Of a DNA stretch of 64,000 nucleotides, positions 34,205-44,091 are shown piece by piece (the stretch's first letter is position 1; each line of letters starts with the position of its first letter). Made by a program: the position numbers and the translations under genes. The notes under the pieces are model-generated. The model was given only the letters and a program-made list of their open reading frames with translations, had not been told where the DNA came from and did no database searches. The DNA is from Polyangiaceae bacterium (GTDB taxonomy: Bacteria; Myxococcota_A; Polyangia; Polyangiales; Polyangiaceae), in the NCBI GenBank assembly GCA_015075635.1, contig JABTUA010000002.1:3156292-3220291 (forward strand). The letters are read 5' to 3'.

Positions 34205-35050
34205 ATGAAACCGTCCACTGTCTGGCGCGCCCTCTCCATCGGCGCCGCCGTCGCCGTCGTGCTCGGTGCCACCGACGCGCGGGCTTCGGGCGGCGAGCAG
34301 AAATTCAACAGCGTGTGCGCGGCCTGCCACACCATCGGCGGCGGCACGCGCGTCGGCCCGGACTTGAAGGGCGTCGCCGACCGGCGCTCCGAAGAGTGGT
34401 TGCTCCAGTTCATCAAGTCGTCGCAGTCGGTCATCGCGTCCGGCGATCCGGTTGCGGTGAAGCTCTTCAACGACTTCAACAAGACTCCGATGCCCGACAT
34501 GCCTCAGTTCTCCGAGGCGGACATCAAGGACATCATCGACTTCATCAGGGCCGGGGGCTCGGGCTCCGGCGGGGGCATGGGGGAGAGCTTTCCCGAAGCG
34601 ACCTCTGCCGAGATCGACCGCGGCCGACGCCTGTTCCAGGGGCTGATCCGGCTGGAAAACGCCGGACCGGCCTGCAACTCGTGCCATCACGTCACCCACG
34701 ACGCGGTGATCGGCGGCGGCGTGCTCGCCAAGGACCTGACGCAGGTGTTCTCCCGCGTCGGCGCTCCGGGCGTGAGCGCCATCCTCGGCAAGCCTCCCTT
34801 TCCGGTGATGGAGGCCGCGTACAAGGACGCGCCGCTCACGCAGAGCGAAGCGCGCGACATCGTCGGGTTCCTGCAAGACGTCGACAAGACGCAGGCGCTG
34901 CAGACGCCGGTGGACTACGGCAATCGGCTGGTCGCGGGCGGCTCGGCGATGTTCGTCGTGCTCGCAGGCCTGTACGGGGTGATCTGGCGGCGGCGCAAGC
35001 CGGGGCCGGTCAACCGCGAGATCTTCGAGCGCCAGGTGAAGTCCGAGTGA
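34205..35050 (+). CDS. narC: Membrane-anchored diheme cytochrome c (NarC-type)
   Basis: 281 aa. Sec signal ending DARASG, first heme motif CAACH (residue ~39), with MPDMPQFSEADIKDIIDFIR giving a likely axial Met, second heme motif CNSCH (residue ~158), and a C-terminal TM helix (AMFVVLAGLYGVIWRRRK). This layout matches NarC, the cytochrome c made with nitrate reductase in Thermus. It starts the operon narC-G-H-J-I and should pass electrons between the membrane and the NarGHI complex or another acceptor. A hairpin covers its ribosome binding site. Confidence 0.82.
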   Translation: MKPSTVWRALSIGAAVAVVLGATDARASGGEQKFNSVCAACHTIGGGTRVGPDLKGVADRRSEEWLLQFIKSSQSVIASGDPVAVKLFNDFNKTPMPDMPQFSEADIKDIIDFIRAGGSGSGGGMGESFPEATSAEIDRGRRLFQGLIRLENAGPACNSCHHVTHDAVIGGGVLAKDLTQVFSRVGAPGVSAILGKPPFPVMEAAYKDAPLTQSEARDIVGFLQDVDKTQALQTPVDYGNRLVAGGSAMFVVLAGLYGVIWRRRKPGPVNREIFERQVKSE

Positions 35051-35093
35051 CACACCAGAAGAACGTCAGCGAAAGACTTGGAGTGACAAAGCC

Positions 35094-38000
35094 ATGAGCT
35101 GGATCCAGGACATCATCTCGCCCAAGACTCGGCAGTGGGAGGAGTTTTACCGGAACCGCTTTCAGCACGACCGCATCGTGCGCAGCACGCACGGGGTGAA
35201 CTGCACGGGAGGCTGCTCCTGGCAGATCCACGTGAAGGACGGCATCGTGGTCTGGGAGACGCAGCAGCTCGACTATCCGCTGCTCGAGGACTCGCTCCCG
35301 CCCTACGAGCCGCGCGGCTGCCAGCGCGGCATCTCGTACTCCTGGTACCTGTACAGCCCGCTTCGCATCAAGTACCCGCTGATCCGCGGGGCGCTGATCG
35401 ACGCTTTCGAGAACGCGAAGGAGCACGCGAAGGGGGACCCGGTCGCCGCTTGGGCCAAGCTCATGGGCGACCCCGAGCAGCGCAAGAGCTTCCAAAAGGC
35501 CCGAGGTAAGGGCGGCTTCCGCCGCGCGTCCTGGGACACCGTGCTCGAGATCATGGCGGCGGCGAACCTCCACACCGCCAAGAAGTACGGGCCCGACCGC
35601 GTCTTCGGCTTCTCACCCATCCCGGCGATGTCGATGCTGAGCTACGCGGCGGGCGGTCGCTTCCTGCAGCTCTTCGGCGGCGCGAACCTCAGCTTCTACG
35701 ACTGGTACTGCGATTTGCCCACGGCGTTCCCCGAGATCTGGGGCGAGCAGACGGACGTGTGCGAGAGCGCCGATTGGTACAACTCGAAGATGATCGCCGA
35801 CATGGGCGCGTGTCTGAACATGACGCGCACGCCCGACTGCCACTTCTTCGCCGAAGCGCGCCACAACGGCACCAAGGCGGTGGTCTTCTCCCCGGACTTC
35901 AGCCAGGTCTGCAAGTACGCCGATCAGTGGGTGCCGCTCCACGCCGGCAGCGACGGCGCGTTCTGGATGGCCGTCTCCCACGTCATCCTCAAGGAGTTCC
36001 ACCACGAGGAGCAGACGCCGTACTTCATCCAGTACGTCAAGCAGTACACGGACAGCCCGTTCTTGGTGAAGCTCGAGCAGGTCGGCGATCACTACCGCCC
36101 CGGGCGCCTCCTGCGTGCCAACGAGCTCGCTAAATTCGCGGCGATCGAGCACGGCGACTGGAAGTTCCTCAACATCGACGAGGCGACCAACGAGCTGGTG
36201 ATCCCCAAGGGCAGCGTGGGCTTCCGCTGGGCCAAGAAGGACACGGCCAAGTGGAACATCAAGCTCGAGAACGCGCTGGATGACCAGCCCTACGACCCGA
36301 TCCTCACTCTGCTCGGCAATCGAGACGAGACGCTGCCCACGGAGTTCACGGAGTTCGGCCTCGATCGCAAGGCGATTCGCAACGTGCCGGTGCGCTACGT
36401 CGAGACCGCCGAGGGCAAGGTGGCGGTCACCACGGTCTACGACCTGATCATGGCCCAGTACGGCGTCGGTCGCGGTCTGCCGGGTGACTATCCCAAGGAC
36501 TACACCGACAAGGACTCGGCCTACACGCCAGCCTGGCAGGAGATCCTCACCGGCGTCGACTCGAAGACGGTGCTGCAGTTCGCGCGCGAGTGGGCCAACA
36601 CCGCGGCGACCACGCAGGGCAAGTGCATGATCATCGTCGGTGCCGGCATCAACCACTGGTACCACTCCAACCTGATGTACCGCGCCGGCGCCATGGCGCT
36701 GATGCTGTCGGGGTGCGTGGGCAAGAACGGCGGCGGGCTGAACCACTACGTCGGCCAGGAGAAGCTGGCGCCGTCGGACTCGTGGGGGACGATGGCGTTC
36801 GCCAAAGACCACGTCAGCGCGAGCCGCCTGCAGCAGGCGCCGCTCTGGCACTACCTCAATACCTGCCAATACCGCTACGACGGGCACTACTCGCGCTACA
36901 ACGCGGTGCCCAAGAACGAGTGGACCAAGCTCCACACCGCCGACACCATCTTCCGCTCGGTGCGCATGGGGTGGATGCCGTTCTATCCGCAGTTCAAGCA
37001 GAACACGCTCGAGCTGTGCCGCGAAGCCCAGGAGCACGGCGCGAAGACCGACGACGAGATCAAGCAGTACGTGGTGGAGAAGCTGAAGAGCAAGAAGCTC
37101 GAGTACTCCGTCAGCGATCCCGAGGCCCCGGAGAACCACCCGCGCGTTTGGTACATCTGGCGCGGCAACGCGATCATGGGGAGCATGAAGGGCCACGAAT
37201 ACGCCCTCAAGCACTACCTCGGCACGCACTCGAACGCGATCGGCAAGGACTCCGCGGAGCACCCGGAGGAAGTGAAGTGGCACGACGTCGCACCCACCGG
37301 AAAGATGGACCTCGTGGTCGATCTCAACTTCCGGATGGACTCGTCGGCGCTCTACTCGGACATCGTGCTGCCCGCGGCCTCTTGGTACGAGAAGGCGGAC
37401 ATGAACAGCACCGACTTGCACTCGTTCATTCACCCTCTGTCGCAGGCGGTAGCGCCGGTCTGGGAGTCGAAGTCGGACTGGGACATCTTCAAGGAGATCT
37501 CTCGCGCCACGGCGAACCTGGCCAAGAAGCACCTCCCCGGCGTGCACAAGGACGTGGTGGCTTCGCCGCTCTCGCACGACAGCGCCGACGAGATCACTCA
37601 GCCCGCGATCAAGGACTGGTACCGCGGCGAGTGCGACGCCATTCCTGGCCAGACCATGCACAAGCTGACGGTCGTCGAGCGCGACTTCACCAAGCTCTAC
37701 GAGCGCTACATCACGCTGGGCGAAGGCGTGAGGAAGCAGGGCCTGGGCGCGCACGGCAACCACTACATGTGCGAGGACGCCTACGACGAGCTGATCGAAT
37801 CGAACCACTATCCGGTCGAGACCATCGACGGCAAGGTCTACCCCTCGTTGCGCGAAGACAACCTGGCGGCCAACGTGCTCCTGCACTTGTCGACGCTGAC
37901 GAACGGCAAGCTGAACGTCCGCGCCTACGAGAACATGGAGAAGAAGACGGGCCTCCGGCTGGCGGACATCGGCCACGGCAGCCGCGACGTGCACCTGACC

Positions 38001-38714
38001 TACGAGGACCTGCAGGCCCAGCCGCGGCGCTACAACACCTCGCCGCTGTGGAGCGGCCTGATGAACGACGGGCGCGCCTACGCGGCCTACACTTACAACG
38101 TCGATCGGCTCGTGCCCTGGCGCACGCTCACGGGGCGCCAGCACTTCTACCTCGATCACGAGCTCTACCTCGCCTACGGCGAGTGCCTGCCGACGTACAA
38201 GCCGTCACCCAAACCGGAGGCATACGGTGACCTGCGCGAGACGGTGAAGAACGGCGAGGCGATGGCGCTGAACTGCCTCACGCCGCACGGCAAGTGGCAC
38301 ATCCACTCGACCTACATGGACAACCTGCGCATGCTGACGCTCTCGCGCGGGTGCGAGCCGTGCTGGCTGAGCGAAGCGGACGCCGAGTCGCTCGGCATCC
38401 AGGACAACGACTGGGTCGAGGTCTACAACGACCACGGTGTGTACTGCACGCGCGCCTCGGTGAGCGCGCGCATCCCGAAGGGCGTGTGCATCGTCTATCA
38501 CGTCCCCGAGCGAACTGTCGGCATCCCCAAGTCCCAGGTGCGCGGCAACCGCCGAGCGGGCGGTCACAACAGCTTCACGCGCATCCACCTGAAGCCGAAC
38601 TACCTGAGCGGCGGGTACGGGCAGTTCTCCTTCCACTTCAACTACTGGGGACCGATCGCGCCGCAGCGCGACACCCACGTCTTCGTAAAGAAGATGACGA
38701 AGGTCGTCTTCTGA
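35094..38714 (+). CDS. narG: Respiratory nitrate reductase alpha subunit NarG
   Basis: 1206 aa, close to the usual 1200-1250. Reduces nitrate to nitrite at a Mo-bisMGD site. HGVNCTGGCSW near residues 33-43 carries the His ligand and Cys of the FS0 cluster, and the Mo ligand Asp is D227 in ESADWYNS. The substrate-site signature TRTPDCHFFAEARHNGTK and terminal molybdopterin-binding domain (GCEPCWLSEADAESLGIQ, HNSFTRIHLKPN) are all present. No twin-arginine signal is seen (start MSWIQDIISPKTRQW), as in cytoplasm-facing Nar. Second gene of narCGHJI. Confidence 0.96.
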   Translation: MSWIQDIISPKTRQWEEFYRNRFQHDRIVRSTHGVNCTGGCSWQIHVKDGIVVWETQQLDYPLLEDSLPPYEPRGCQRGISYSWYLYSPLRIKYPLIRGALIDAFENAKEHAKGDPVAAWAKLMGDPEQRKSFQKARGKGGFRRASWDTVLEIMAAANLHTAKKYGPDRVFGFSPIPAMSMLSYAAGGRFLQLFGGANLSFYDWYCDLPTAFPEIWGEQTDVCESADWYNSKMIADMGACLNMTRTPDCHFFAEARHNGTKAVVFSPDFSQVCKYADQWVPLHAGSDGAFWMAVSHVILKEFHHEEQTPYFIQYVKQYTDSPFLVKLEQVGDHYRPGRLLRANELAKFAAIEHGDWKFLNIDEATNELVIPKGSVGFRWAKKDTAKWNIKLENALDDQPYDPILTLLGNRDETLPTEFTEFGLDRKAIRNVPVRYVETAEGKVAVTTVYDLIMAQYGVGRGLPGDYPKDYTDKDSAYTPAWQEILTGVDSKTVLQFAREWANTAATTQGKCMIIVGAGINHWYHSNLMYRAGAMALMLSGCVGKNGGGLNHYVGQEKLAPSDSWGTMAFAKDHVSASRLQQAPLWHYLNTCQYRYDGHYSRYNAVPKNEWTKLHTADTIFRSVRMGWMPFYPQFKQNTLELCREAQEHGAKTDDEIKQYVVEKLKSKKLEYSVSDPEAPENHPRVWYIWRGNAIMGSMKGHEYALKHYLGTHSNAIGKDSAEHPEEVKWHDVAPTGKMDLVVDLNFRMDSSALYSDIVLPAASWYEKADMNSTDLHSFIHPLSQAVAPVWESKSDWDIFKEISRATANLAKKHLPGVHKDVVASPLSHDSADEITQPAIKDWYRGECDAIPGQTMHKLTVVERDFTKLYERYITLGEGVRKQGLGAHGNHYMCEDAYDELIESNHYPVETIDGKVYPSLREDNLAANVLLHLSTLTNGKLNVRAYENMEKKTGLRLADIGHGSRDVHLTYEDLQAQPRRYNTSPLWSGLMNDGRAYAAYTYNVDRLVPWRTLTGRQHFYLDHELYLAYGECLPTYKPSPKPEAYGDLRETVKNGEAMALNCLTPHGKWHIHSTYMDNLRMLTLSRGCEPCWLSEADAESLGIQDNDWVEVYNDHGVYCTRASVSARIPKGVCIVYHVPERTVGIPKSQVRGNRRAGGHNSFTRIHLKPNYLSGGYGQFSFHFNYWGPIAPQRDTHVFVKKMTKVVF

Positions 38715-38735
38715 GACCAACGAGAGGAAACGGAC

Positions 38736-40286
38736 ATGGACATCAGAGCCCAAATCTCGATGGTCTTTCACCTGGACAAGTGCATCGGCTGTCACACCTG
38801 TTCCGTCGCGTGCAAGAACATCTGGACTGATCGCAAAGGCGCCGAGTACCAGTGGTGGAACAACGTCGAGACCAAGCCCGGCACCGGCTACCCCGGGAAG
38901 TGGGAGGACCAGGGCATCTACAAAGGTGGCTGGGAGCGCGGCGGCGACGGCAAGATCCACCTCAAGGGTGCCGGCAAGGGCAAGGGCCTCGGCAACATCT
39001 TCCACAACCCGCACCTGCCGTCGGTCGAGGACTACTACGAGCCGTTCACCTACAACTATCTGAACCTGATCGAGGCGCCGCCCGGTGACGATCAGCCCAC
39101 GGCGCGACCGGTTTCGCTCATCACCGGCGAGCCCATGGACGTGCAGATGGGTCCCAACTGGGACGACGATCTGAGCGGCACGCCAGACTACGCGCGCAAC
39201 GATCCGAACTTGGCGAAGCTCACGCCTGCCGAGCGCGAGGCCATGTTCCAGCTGGAGCGCATGGCGTTCTTCTACCTGCCGCGCATCTGCAACCACTGCT
39301 TGAACCCGGGCTGCGTTGCCTCGTGCCCCTCGGGCGCCATCTACAAACGTGGCGAGGACGGCATCGTGCTCATCAACCAGGAGGTCTGCCGAGCCTGGCG
39401 CATGTGCGTGACCGCCTGCCCCTACAAGAAGTCGTACTACAACTGGCACACCGGCAAGAGCGAGAAGTGCATCCTGTGCTACCCGCGCATCGAGGCGGGC
39501 TACGCGCCGGCGTGCATGCATTCGTGCGTGGGGCGCATCCGCTACCTGGGCGTGATGCTCTACGACGCCGACCTGATCGAGAAGACCGCGAGCTCCCCCG
39601 AAAGCGAGCTGGTGGGCGCGCACCTGGACATCATCCAGGATCCGTTCGACCCGAAAGTGATCGCCGCTGCCAAGAAGAACGGCATCCCCGACTCGACGAT
39701 CAAGGCGGCGCAGAATTCGCCCACCTACAAGTTCGTCAAGGAGTGGGGCATGGCGCTGCCGCTCCACCCCGAGTTCCGCACGCTGCCGATGCTGTTCTAC
39801 GTCCCGCCACTCTTGCCCGTGATGGCGTCGGTCAAGGAGACGGACGGCGCGCAGAAGAAGAAGCTGAACGAGATCGCCAAGACCTGGGCCGACGACTGGC
39901 TCTACGACACCAGCACCGAGGAGCTCTGGGGCACGGTGGACCAGGCGCGCTTCCCGCTGAAGTACATGGCCAGCTTGTTCAGCGCCGGCGACGAGCAGGC
40001 GGTGGCCCTGCGGCTGAAGAAGCTGATGGCCGTGCGCATCTACCGCCGCTGGAAGACCGTCGGCGACATCGACGAGGGCAAGGTGAATCAGGTCCTGAAA
40101 GACACCGAGCTCACCAAGGAGAGCGCGGAGGCCATCTACTACCTGACGGCGCTCGCCAAGTTCAACGACCGCTTCGTGATTCCACCGTCGCACCGCGAGC
40201 AAGCGCACGAGATGCTCGAGTTCACCGGTGACACGCGCGGCTCCACGGGCTTCGGATTCCGGCAGAAGCCGGAGCGAGGGTCCTGA
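38736..40286 (+). CDS. narH: Respiratory nitrate reductase beta subunit NarH
   Basis: 516 aa. Ferredoxin-like electron-transfer subunit. Cys clusters: KCIGCHTCSVACK (~15-27), CNHCLNPGCVASCPSGAIYK (~185), CRAWRMCVTACPYKK with Trp replacing one Cys (the 3Fe-4S site, as in known NarH) and CILCYPRIEAG. C-terminal helical domain intact. It follows narG after 21 bp with a good Shine-Dalgarno (GAGAGGAAA) and passes electrons from NarI hemes to NarG. Confidence 0.96.
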   Translation: MDIRAQISMVFHLDKCIGCHTCSVACKNIWTDRKGAEYQWWNNVETKPGTGYPGKWEDQGIYKGGWERGGDGKIHLKGAGKGKGLGNIFHNPHLPSVEDYYEPFTYNYLNLIEAPPGDDQPTARPVSLITGEPMDVQMGPNWDDDLSGTPDYARNDPNLAKLTPAEREAMFQLERMAFFYLPRICNHCLNPGCVASCPSGAIYKRGEDGIVLINQEVCRAWRMCVTACPYKKSYYNWHTGKSEKCILCYPRIEAGYAPACMHSCVGRIRYLGVMLYDADLIEKTASSPESELVGAHLDIIQDPFDPKVIAAAKKNGIPDSTIKAAQNSPTYKFVKEWGMALPLHPEFRTLPMLFYVPPLLPVMASVKETDGAQKKKLNEIAKTWADDWLYDTSTEELWGTVDQARFPLKYMASLFSAGDEQAVALRLKKLMAVRIYRRWKTVGDIDEGKVNQVLKDTELTKESAEAIYYLTALAKFNDRFVIPPSHREQAHEMLEFTGDTRGSTGFGFRQKPERGS

Positions 40287-40287
40287 G

Positions 40288-40980
40288 ATGATCGCCGATC
40301 TCAGCCACTACGCCCTGCTGTCGCGGCTCTTCGACCCGCCAGCCGCCGGCTTCGCGCACGAGGTGCGCGCCGTCGCCGCGCGCCTTCGGGACGGCTACCC
40401 GGAGGCGGCGGCGGGGCTCGAGCGCTTCGCCGCGCTCTTGCCGGCCGAGCCGGTCGCCCTGGCCGAGCTCTTCGTGCGGACCTTCGACATTCAGGCCATC
40501 ACCACCCTGGACCTCGGCTACACGCTGTTCGGCGAAGACTACAAGCGCGGCGCGCTCCTCGCGGGCCTCTCTGCCGAGCACAGACGAGCGAGCAACGACT
40601 GCGGCACGGAGCTCGGTGACCACCTGCCGAACGTGCTTCGGCTGCTCGCCAAGATGCCGAGCGGCGAGGTGCGCGACGAGCTCGTGCATGTGATCGTCGG
40701 CCCCGCGGTGCGCGAGATGTGCCGCGAGTTCGAGCCGGCGCGCATCACCAAGAAGGAAGAGATCTACAAGAAACACCACAAGACGATCATCGAACACGCA
40801 GACGACGAGCTGCGCGCAGCGTACTGCCACGCCATCGGGGCGCTGTACGCGGTGCTGCGCGCGGACTTCGAGTTGAAGGTCAGCTTGCCGGTCGAGCAGG
40901 CCGGAGGCTTCGTGCGATCCGTGGATTCCGAGATGAGTATCGAGTCCTGCGCGAGTGGGACGTGCGGCCCCAGCGCCTGA
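40288..40980 (+). CDS. narJ: Nitrate reductase assembly chaperone NarJ
   Basis: 230 aa from the ATG at 40288, one base after the narH stop codon. TorD/NarJ-type helical chaperone: YALLSRLFDPPAAGFAHEVR, LAELFVRTFDIQ, and GDHLPNVLRLLAKMPSGEVR, which match NarJ family segments. NarJ loads the Mo cofactor into NarG and is needed for complex assembly but is not part of the final enzyme. The C-terminal tail (CASGTCGPSA) has two Cys of unknown meaning. Confidence 0.9.
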   Translation: MIADLSHYALLSRLFDPPAAGFAHEVRAVAARLRDGYPEAAAGLERFAALLPAEPVALAELFVRTFDIQAITTLDLGYTLFGEDYKRGALLAGLSAEHRRASNDCGTELGDHLPNVLRLLAKMPSGEVRDELVHVIVGPAVREMCREFEPARITKKEEIYKKHHKTIIEHADDELRAAYCHAIGALYAVLRADFELKVSLPVEQAGGFVRSVDSEMSIESCASGTCGPSA

Positions 40981-40990
40981 GAGGGACGAG

Positions 40991-41719
40991 ATGACCTTGC
41001 CGAACCTGTTCTTCTTCGTGGGGCTGCCCTACATCGCCATCGTGACGTTCCTCGTCGGGACGATTCAGCGCTACCGCAACACGGGCTTCAAGGTCTCGTC
41101 CCTGTCTTCACAGTTCCTGGAGGGGAAGCGCCTGTTCTGGGCCTCGGTGCCGTTTCACTTCGGCATCTTGGTGGTGTTCTTCGGCCACCTGACCGCGTTC
41201 TTGATCCCAGCCGGCATCCTGGCCTGGAACAGCAACCCCGTCCGGCTGCTCGTGCTCCAGATCACCGCGTGGGCCTTCGGCCTGAGCGTGTTGGTGGGAC
41301 TCGTGGGCCTGATGCTGCGCCGGCTCACGAACGCGCGCGTGAAGATGGTCACGACTCGAATGGACCTCTTGATCGAGCTGATGCTGCTCGTGCAGACCGG
41401 CCTCGGGCTCTACATCGGCTACGCTCACCGCTGGGGTGCGTCGTGGTTCGCTGCGGATCTCTCGCCCTACCTGTGGTCGCTCTTCCTGCTCGACCCGCAG
41501 ATCACCGCAGTCAGCGCCATGCCGCTGGTCATCAAGCTGCACATCATCACCGCCTTCCTGATCATCGGAATCTTCCCCTTCACGCGCCTGGTCCACGTCC
41601 TGGTGGCCCCGCTCCATTACCTGAATCGGCCCTACCAGCGCGTGATCTGGAACTACGACCGGCGCGCCATCCGCGACCCGAAGACACCCTGGAGCCCGGT
41701 GCGCCCGAAGAATAACTGA
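40991..41719 (+). CDS. narI: Nitrate reductase gamma subunit NarI
   Basis: 242 aa from the ATG at 40991. Five TM helices, and His residues suitable for the two b hemes in PFHFGILVVFFGH (helix 2) and KLHIITAFLIIGIFPFTRLVH (helix 5). Oxidises quinol and sends electrons to NarH. The last gene of the respiratory complex; the Rrf2 regulator starts 4 bp after its stop. Confidence 0.92.
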   Translation: MTLPNLFFFVGLPYIAIVTFLVGTIQRYRNTGFKVSSLSSQFLEGKRLFWASVPFHFGILVVFFGHLTAFLIPAGILAWNSNPVRLLVLQITAWAFGLSVLVGLVGLMLRRLTNARVKMVTTRMDLLIELMLLVQTGLGLYIGYAHRWGASWFAADLSPYLWSLFLLDPQITAVSAMPLVIKLHIITAFLIIGIFPFTRLVHVLVAPLHYLNRPYQRVIWNYDRRAIRDPKTPWSPVRPKNN

Positions 41720-41722
41720 GCC

Positions 41723-42151
41723 ATGTCTGCGGGGGTCTTTCTCAACCGAACGGCGGACCACGCCTTGCGCGCCATGCTCTACTTGGGCACGTCGGGGCGC
41801 GCAGGGATGCTCCGCTCCGAGGACCTCGCACGCGCGACCGGCATCCCCCCTTACTATCTGCAGAAGGTCTTGCGGCGGCTGGTCGACTCGAGGTTGCTGA
41901 TCTCGGAGCGCGGACACAACGGCGGTGTGGCGCTGGCGCGCCCTGCGCGGTCCATCAGCTTCGGCGACGTGCTGCGGGCGGTCGGCGACGATCCCCGAGT
42001 CGGATGCTGCGCGGGCTGCTGCGTCCGGCAGAAGCGGAGCTGCCCGCTACACTCCGCCTATCTGGCTCTGCGCCGGTGGGCGGACGGGCGCAGCATCGCG
42101 GGCCAGCGCAGCGCGGCCAGACGCCGGCGCCCGGCCAGGCGAGCCAAATGA
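41723..42151 (+). CDS. Rrf2-family regulator, NsrR-like
   Basis: 142 aa. Winged helix with RTADHALRAMLYLGTSG, PPYYLQKVLRRLVDSRLLI (recognition region), HNGGVALARPARSISFGDVL and a Cys-rich segment GCCAGCCVRQKRSCPLH, which could hold a [2Fe-2S] or [4Fe-4S] cluster. In other bacteria NsrR senses NO through such a cluster. Directly after narI, so it may control nar or NO-response genes; operators were not identified. Confidence 0.85.
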   Translation: MSAGVFLNRTADHALRAMLYLGTSGRAGMLRSEDLARATGIPPYYLQKVLRRLVDSRLLISERGHNGGVALARPARSISFGDVLRAVGDDPRVGCCAGCCVRQKRSCPLHSAYLALRRWADGRSIAGQRSAARRRRPARRAK

Positions 42152-42188
42152 CGCACGACCCGATCGACCCCAGTCGAGGGCGACAGAC

Positions 42189-42656
42189 ATGGTCATCAAA
42201 GTGTTCTTCGGCCATGCGGCCGTCGCTTGCGCCCTCTTCTCAGCGGGCTGCTCCAGCGATGAAGAGCCTGCCAACGGCGGTATCGGTGGTACGTCAGGCG
42301 GAGGCGCCGGCGGTAGCGCCGGGTCGGACGCCGGCGAAGACGCGGGCCCGCTCACGACGAACCCGTTCATCCTGAGCACGAGCGTCTTCCTGAAGAACGG
42401 GAACACCAACCTGGTCTTCGTCAATCACATCGCAGAACCGGGCAAGCGCTGCACGCAGCGCAAGAGCGGGGCGTGTCAGGTGAGCGTAACAGCGAGCGCG
42501 AGGCGCGGATGCAGCGAGCGAGAGAGCGAGTCAGAGGCACCGAGCGCCGACAACAGAGTGAAAGCGCGCTCGTTCAAGAGCGAGCGCCCAACAAGCAAGA
42601 GAAAAAGAGCCGCGGAGACGGCGCCGCGCTCCTCAGGAGCCTCGGCAAAGCCCTAG
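42189..42656 (+). CDS. Small lipoprotein with altered C-terminal half
   Basis: 155 codons from the ATG at 42189. Signal with lipobox FSAGC, Gly linker, then NPFILSTSVFLKNGNTNLVF and VNHIAEPGKRC. After about residue 90 the frame switches to Arg/Ser/Glu-rich sequence unlike a lipoprotein (SVTASARRGCSERESESEAP). The other frame there (42473-42670) is charged and coiled-coil-like, ending LLRSLGKALG. So the original gene was probably broken near 42450. Confidence 0.45.
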   Translation: MVIKVFFGHAAVACALFSAGCSSDEEPANGGIGGTSGGGAGGSAGSDAGEDAGPLTTNPFILSTSVFLKNGNTNLVFVNHIAEPGKRCTQRKSGACQVSVTASARRGCSERESESEAPSADNRVKARSFKSERPTSKRKRAAETAPRSSGASAKP

Positions 42657-42778
42657 GAGCAGGCGGCTAGATCCGACCGTTTTCGTCGGGGCTCAGGCCA
42701 TGGTTCAATGAGTCATGCGCGCCCTCGCGATCCTCTTGTTCTGGCTACCAGTCGCATCCGCCGCATGATCTCGCGGGA

Positions 42779-43905
42779 GTGCGCGGCGAACAAGACTTGA
42801 ACGGCTCGCGGCGATCGCCACAATCGCTCGTGCTGACTGAGCTCGGTCGCTGGGTTGGACGGGTCGTCGCCGGCGTGTTGCGGCGCCTGCACTCCGCCGG
42901 TCGCGCGGCAGTCTGTCCAACGTCGCTCGTCGCCGGTCTGGTCGAGGATGCGTTCCGCACTCGCGAGGAGTTGATCGCCGAGAATGCGCTTCTGCGCCAG
43001 CAGCTCATCGTCGCTGCTCGCGCGTTCCGACAGCCGAAGTTCAAGGCGCACGAGCGAGGCGTGATGGTTCTCTTGGCGAGTCTCGTGCGACACTGGGAGA
43101 GCGCCGTTCTTCTGATCCAGCCGCAAACCGTACTCCGCTGGCATCGATACGCCTTTCGCCTCTTCTGGCGCTCGAAGTCGCGCCAGCCCGTGACCGCCGT
43201 CCCGCGCGTCGCTCCGGAAACGGTCGAGCTCATCCAGACGATGGCGCGGGACAACCGCCTATGGGGCGCCGAGCGCATCCGCGGCGAGCTCCTAAAGGTC
43301 GGCATTCGCGTCGCCAAGCGCACCGTGCAGAAGTACATGCGTTCGGCGCGACCGCGCCCGCATTCGGGCCAGAGTTGGGCGACGTTCTTGCACAATCACC
43401 TGCACCAGATCTGGGCGTGCGACTTCCTCCAGGTGTACGATATCTGGTTCCGGCCGCTCTTTGCCTTCTTCATCCCACTTCTGGGATTTCCCAGGGTCGT
43501 CGTCGAGCTCGGGTCCCGCAAGATCGTGAGCGTAGCGGTGACGGGAAACCCGAGCTCGGCCCGGGTCGCGCAGCAGCTCCGCGATGCGACCGCGTTCGGC
43601 GTCGGCCCCCGCTTGGGCACGAGGGTCTTGACGACGCCTGTTCGAGCGCCGAAGGCGAACGCTTACTGCAAACGCTTGCTCGGCAGCGTGCGGCGGGAGT
43701 GTCTCGACCACATCGTCCCGCTCGGCGAACGTCACCTGCTCGAGATCCTCCTCGAGTACATGCGCCACTTCAACGAAGCCCGGACTCACCAAGGCATCGG
43801 TCAGCTCATTCCGGTCGGGTTCACGACCGCCGCGGTCGGGCGCGCCGCGGTGATCGCGCGTCCCGTGCTGAACGGGCTCCATCACGTTACCAGCGAGCTG
43901 CTTGA
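42779..43905 (+). pseudogene. Integrase-core (DDE) transposase with catalytic deletion
   Basis: The frame gives HERGVMVLLASLVRHWESAV, then LWGAERIRGELLKVGIRVAK, IWACDFLQVYDIWFRPLFAF (first catalytic Asp), TPVRAPKANAYCKRLLGSVR and RECLDHIVPLGERHLLEILL. Between LRDATAFGVGPRLGTRVL and the PVRAPKAN block, about 20 residues that normally carry the second Asp (RDND/G-K-type segment) are missing in frame. The normal C-terminal end (PVLNGLHH) is followed by read-through. The enzyme cannot be catalytic. Confidence 0.75.
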
Positions 43906-44091
43906 TGGAAGAGTCGCGGATCAGCGAGGTAGCCAGGACAGCCGGAGCAGGCATCGGAGCGGTTCGAGCAGCCCGAACGTCAGGGACTTCTCCCTGAGTT
44001 CGCCCGAGCCCAGGCGAGCTCCCGCAGCACACGAGCCAAGTCCCGAAAGGTCTCGTTCTCTTCTGAGACGTCGACTCGCAGCTCTCGCCCC

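Noticed and set aside
35613..38159. 848-codon minus-strand ORF opposite narG
   Set aside because: It is the antisense shadow of narG, whose motifs are intact; composition is skewed to Val/Arg/Leu with no domain.
42473..42670. Charged 65-codon ORF
   Set aside because: Overlaps the broken lipoprotein frame and has no start context; low-complexity.
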